Shown here one piece after another: positions 5,701 to 6,740 of a stretch of 6,740 nucleotides of DNA. The notes beneath the pieces are model-generated. The model made no database searches. It had not been told where the DNA came from and saw nothing but the letters and a program-made list of their open reading frames with translations. Position numbers and translations under genes: made by a program. The stretch's first letter is position 1. Each line of letters opens with the position of its first letter. Source of the DNA: Polyangiaceae bacterium (GTDB lineage: Bacteria; Myxococcota_A; Polyangia; Polyangiales; Polyangiaceae); contig JAICXU010000176.1 of the NCBI GenBank assembly GCA_025934595.1, positions 1 to 6,740 on the forward strand, written 5' to 3'.

Positions 5701-6740
5701 GCAAAGAATCCGAACGACATCTCCACGAAGTTTTTGCTGGGCGTCACGTACCGACGCATGGGCAAAATGGATTTGGCGTCCTCCGAGTTCGACGAGGTCG
5801 TCGCGAGCGACAAAGATTATCCCGGCCTCGCGCTCGAACGCGGCCTCCTCTACGAGGCATCGGGCGACGTCGACAAAGCGCTCGAGCAATTTCAAGCGGC
5901 CCTCGCGAAAGCACCCGACGATCCGGATTTGCAGCTTCGCGTCGGCGCGGCGTACGTCGCGATCGGTCGAACGGCGGAAGCCGTTCCCGTGCTGCAAAAA
6001 GTCCTGAAGGCGCGGCCCGACAGCGCCGAGGCGAATCATTATTTGGGTCGCGCGATTTTTTTGCAGAACGGCGCGAATCAAGGAGACGCGATGCGCTACT
6101 TGAAACGCGCCGTCGAGCTCGATCCGAACCGCGCCGAATACCACCTCTACGTCGCCTGGGCGGCGAACAACGCGGTGCCCGCGCAGCTCGGTCTCGCCAA
6201 AGACGAAATCGACAAGGCGCTCGGTTTGGACAAGCTGCTCGCGGACGGCTACTGGCAGCGCGGGGTCCTGGAACAAAAAGAAGGATCGATCGACGATGCC
6301 ATGCGCGACTTGAAACGCGCGCTGGAGCTCAAACCGACGCGCACCGACGCGCATGCGACGCTCGCACTTTGCTACGACAACAAGAACGATCCTGCGAACG
6401 AGATGGCGGAATGGCAAAAAGCGATCGCGGGAAATGATCGCGTGCCGGAGTGGCGCCTTCGGTTCGGCAAGCTGCTGCTCGATCGCGGAAATGCGGGCGA
6501 AGCCGCGAAGCACCTCACGTTCGCGGCGAGTGAAGGCGAGAAGATCGACCCGCGGCCGGGATGGTTGCCCGAGGCAGAGTTCGCGGCAGGAGAGGCGCTA
6601 CGAAAAACGGGCGCGCGTGAGCAGGCGATCGTGCAAATTCAGCGCGGCGACCCCATCATCTTCGTGGAAGGCGCTGACTGGCCGATGGGGATCGTTGGCC
6701 TGGTTGCAGGTCGGTTGGCTGACGAATATGACACGTTGGC
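2767..6740 (+). CDS. MJ0042-type zinc-ribbon, LP-repeat linker, single-TM, multi-TPR envelope protein (3' end outside window)
   Basis: An uninterrupted frame of at least 1324 codons. Residues 1-38 form a zinc ribbon with C6-x2-C9 and C29-x2-C32 in the MJ0042 pattern (GLKMRCPKCGHTFLV). Residues 40-505 are a Pro/Ala/Ser-rich, probably disordered cytoplasmic linker with a heptad LP array (261-339) and repeated F-small-acidic motifs. A basic stretch (KKGGKR, 502-507) precedes one membrane helix at about 508-523, so the N-part should be cytoplasmic and the C-part periplasmic. From about 660 to 1288 there are some 15-16 consecutive TPR-like units, for example 811-844, 951-984, 1019-1052, 1053-1086 and 1159-1192, many with the G-Y/A-A-P pattern; these form a protein-binding superhelix. 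The role is probably a transmembrane scaffold. Zinc ribbons of this type occur in myxobacterial motility proteins such as GltJ/AgmX, but that protein has no TPR tail, so no gene name is given. From about residue 1289 the sequence stops resembling TPR and looks RecJ-like; the true C-terminus is therefore doubtful. Start by ATG with a purine-rich site, first ATG after an in-frame stop at 2737. Confidence 0.9.
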   Translation, partial: MHRVDCESCKATYQVDERRIPLTGLKMRCPKCGHTFLVKIEGGVAVVKPIQAGGVGGAAPPPSSKPESAPKSPAAALQDDPFADLPSPVKAGMPPAARPALPPTQQERRPLLGASFGAKPALPPTKQEKPSPLAKDSPAAPVAPKAPRPGLSLDDLPAVVGAGKPRLPATLPQRDPARPPTIARPIPKAPSLELEMDLPAKAKPDLPALAARLAKASASATSPTAAKSQPAKMMPERAQAPKLAPPAQPPELDAAFGEIDLPAIGAALPAVSAALPELAASLPEVAASLPAQVESLPMAAHALPANIDSLPMSADSLPVTAESLPMTAESLPVHAESLPLRSSAPPADIIAQDDLGDFGELDLPPGPLSNRPPARTSSVPPQKKPADDMGVGRAADFGDLFGPSDPPKAASAPAHDPFSDAIESVSRNSVVDAHEKVAGGGGYGEVSLGGDPTESIIPQEAPVPVGPPADTSGPASGGGAPTEVALGASPARSRARPIEEPKKGGKRWILGLVAILVIGGAALEATPYGAFGRYPISDLIHQADYQRAAMAAGASARTKMLSDIFSDSRAAVEAVEAAHKGSPRARPLAAYFAVAEYEHELRFGEDADLSARAHVALGEIPPNLDVKYVPVANALQTALGDIAKGRAALDAASAKTAGDPIQEDIAYARGALELRARDGKAAATAFEKAMAMRPSDGAKNARAHYGLARAHLLESDVAGAKKEIDLTIAASPKHVGARFLKAKIAWEIDHDDTGALDALASILDGAFKDGASPTEQASAFALRGDVQEARGRPAEARAAYAAALKVEAHNVDALIGQGEVLYSEGRFTEAVSRFDTAVQSDPLSVRAILSDAKGKIALEHLADAKTQLTAARAAFPKDPRVAVQLGKANEALGDKPAAEHEYLAALDLVDVTKTEAIEPYVALAALLAGEGRTKDAEAKLEEARSRLPDSAQMQRALGEVVAAQGNYDDAVTHYKSAIAKNPNDISTKFLLGVTYRRMGKMDLASSEFDEVVASDKDYPGLALERGLLYEASGDVDKALEQFQAALAKAPDDPDLQLRVGAAYVAIGRTAEAVPVLQKVLKARPDSAEANHYLGRAIFLQNGANQGDAMRYLKRAVELDPNRAEYHLYVAWAANNAVPAQLGLAKDEIDKALGLDKLLADGYWQRGVLEQKEGSIDDAMRDLKRALELKPTRTDAHATLALCYDNKNDPANEMAEWQKAIAGNDRVPEWRLRFGKLLLDRGNAGEAAKHLTFAASEGEKIDPRPGWLPEAEFAAGEALRKTGAREQAIVQIQRGDPIIFVEGADWPMGIVGLVAGRLADEYDTL
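3547..3783 (+). repeat. 21-base/7-residue tandem LP repeat array
   Basis: Within the linker, Leu-Pro pairs fall at Pro262, 269, 276, 283, 290, 297, 304, 311, 318, 325, 332 and 339: twelve pairs with an exact 7-residue (21-base) period. The N-terminal copies are degenerate (ALPAVSA, ALPELAA) and the C-terminal ones nearly identical (consensus V/M-x-AESLP), which suggests growth by tandem duplication at the 3' side. A proline every seven residues argues against a continuous helix and for an extended flexible spacer. Confidence 0.92.
6631..6740 (+). other. In-frame RecJ DHHA1-like segment at the window end (likely chimeric join)
   Basis: After the TPR helix ending in GAREQAI (to residue 1288), the frame reads DPIIFVEG then ADWPMGIVGLVAGRL (residues 1303-1317) and DEY. 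This matches from memory the conserved DHHA1 motif of the RecJ single-strand exonuclease (W-x-x-G-V/I-V/I-G-I/L-V-A-x-R-L followed by an aromatic residue and usually RPA), and has no TPR character. In related TPR proteins I would expect this helix to lead into a second helix and a short tail. Codon choice shifts as well: the last 22 or so codons contain GTT twice, GCT twice, GCA, GGT and TAT, which the preceding gene uses sparingly. Overall GC of the last 100 bases is about 62%, so base composition alone proves little. Most likely a mis-join between two genomes at a contig end; a real fusion or an unrelated tail cannot be excluded. Confidence 0.6.

Noticed and set aside
4510..6513. A 667-codon open frame on the minus strand opposite the TPR region
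   Set aside because: It is Arg-rich with no recognisable domain, and lies antisense to a frame with clear TPR repeats. GC-biased third positions produce such shadows.

Overview
The window looks like a stretch of a GC-rich bacterial chromosome, most likely a myxobacterium-type (Myxococcota/deltaproteobacterial) genome. The reasons are strong G/C preference at third codon positions, very long antisense open frames of the kind that bias creates, and a myxobacterial style of protein: an N-terminal MJ0042-type zinc ribbon, a long Pro/Ala linker with LP repeats, one membrane anchor and a large TPR tail. The taxonomic call is an inference from these traits. No rRNA, tRNA, CRISPR array, insertion sequence or prophage gene was recognised, and no stretch over 300 bases lacks a gene.

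Layout. Positions 1-1741 hold a two-gene minus-strand operon. The promoter-proximal gene is a ten-helix EamA/DMT-type transporter (785-1741). Its TGA stop overlaps the GTG start of a Cys/Met-metabolism PLP enzyme (788 down to 1, C-terminus outside the window). A 55-base divergent spacer (1742-1796) separates this operon from two plus-strand genes: an FHA-GGDEF nucleotide-cyclase-like signalling protein (1797-2744) and, 22 bases later, a very large zinc ribbon - disordered linker - transmembrane - TPR protein (from 2767, still open at the window end).

How the genes may work together. The minus-strand pair suggests sulfur amino acid turnover coupled to export or uptake of a related metabolite. 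The plus-strand pair suggests a signalling and envelope module: a phosphothreonine-reading (FHA) cyclic-dinucleotide enzyme made together with an inner-membrane scaffold whose cytoplasmic zinc ribbon and linker face the cytosol and whose TPR superhelix faces the periplasm.

Points that stand out. (1) The GGDEF domain lacks the aspartate that contacts the guanine base (Ala210 instead) and has no I-site, so its product is uncertain; that is the same position whose change defines cGAMP-making Hypr GGDEF enzymes. (2) The linker has twelve Leu-Pro pairs at an exact 7-residue period. (3) The last roughly 110 bases stop looking like TPR and instead read, in frame, as a RecJ-nuclease DHHA1-like sequence with shifted codon use, most probably a chimeric assembly join at the edge of the window and otherwise a surprising fusion.
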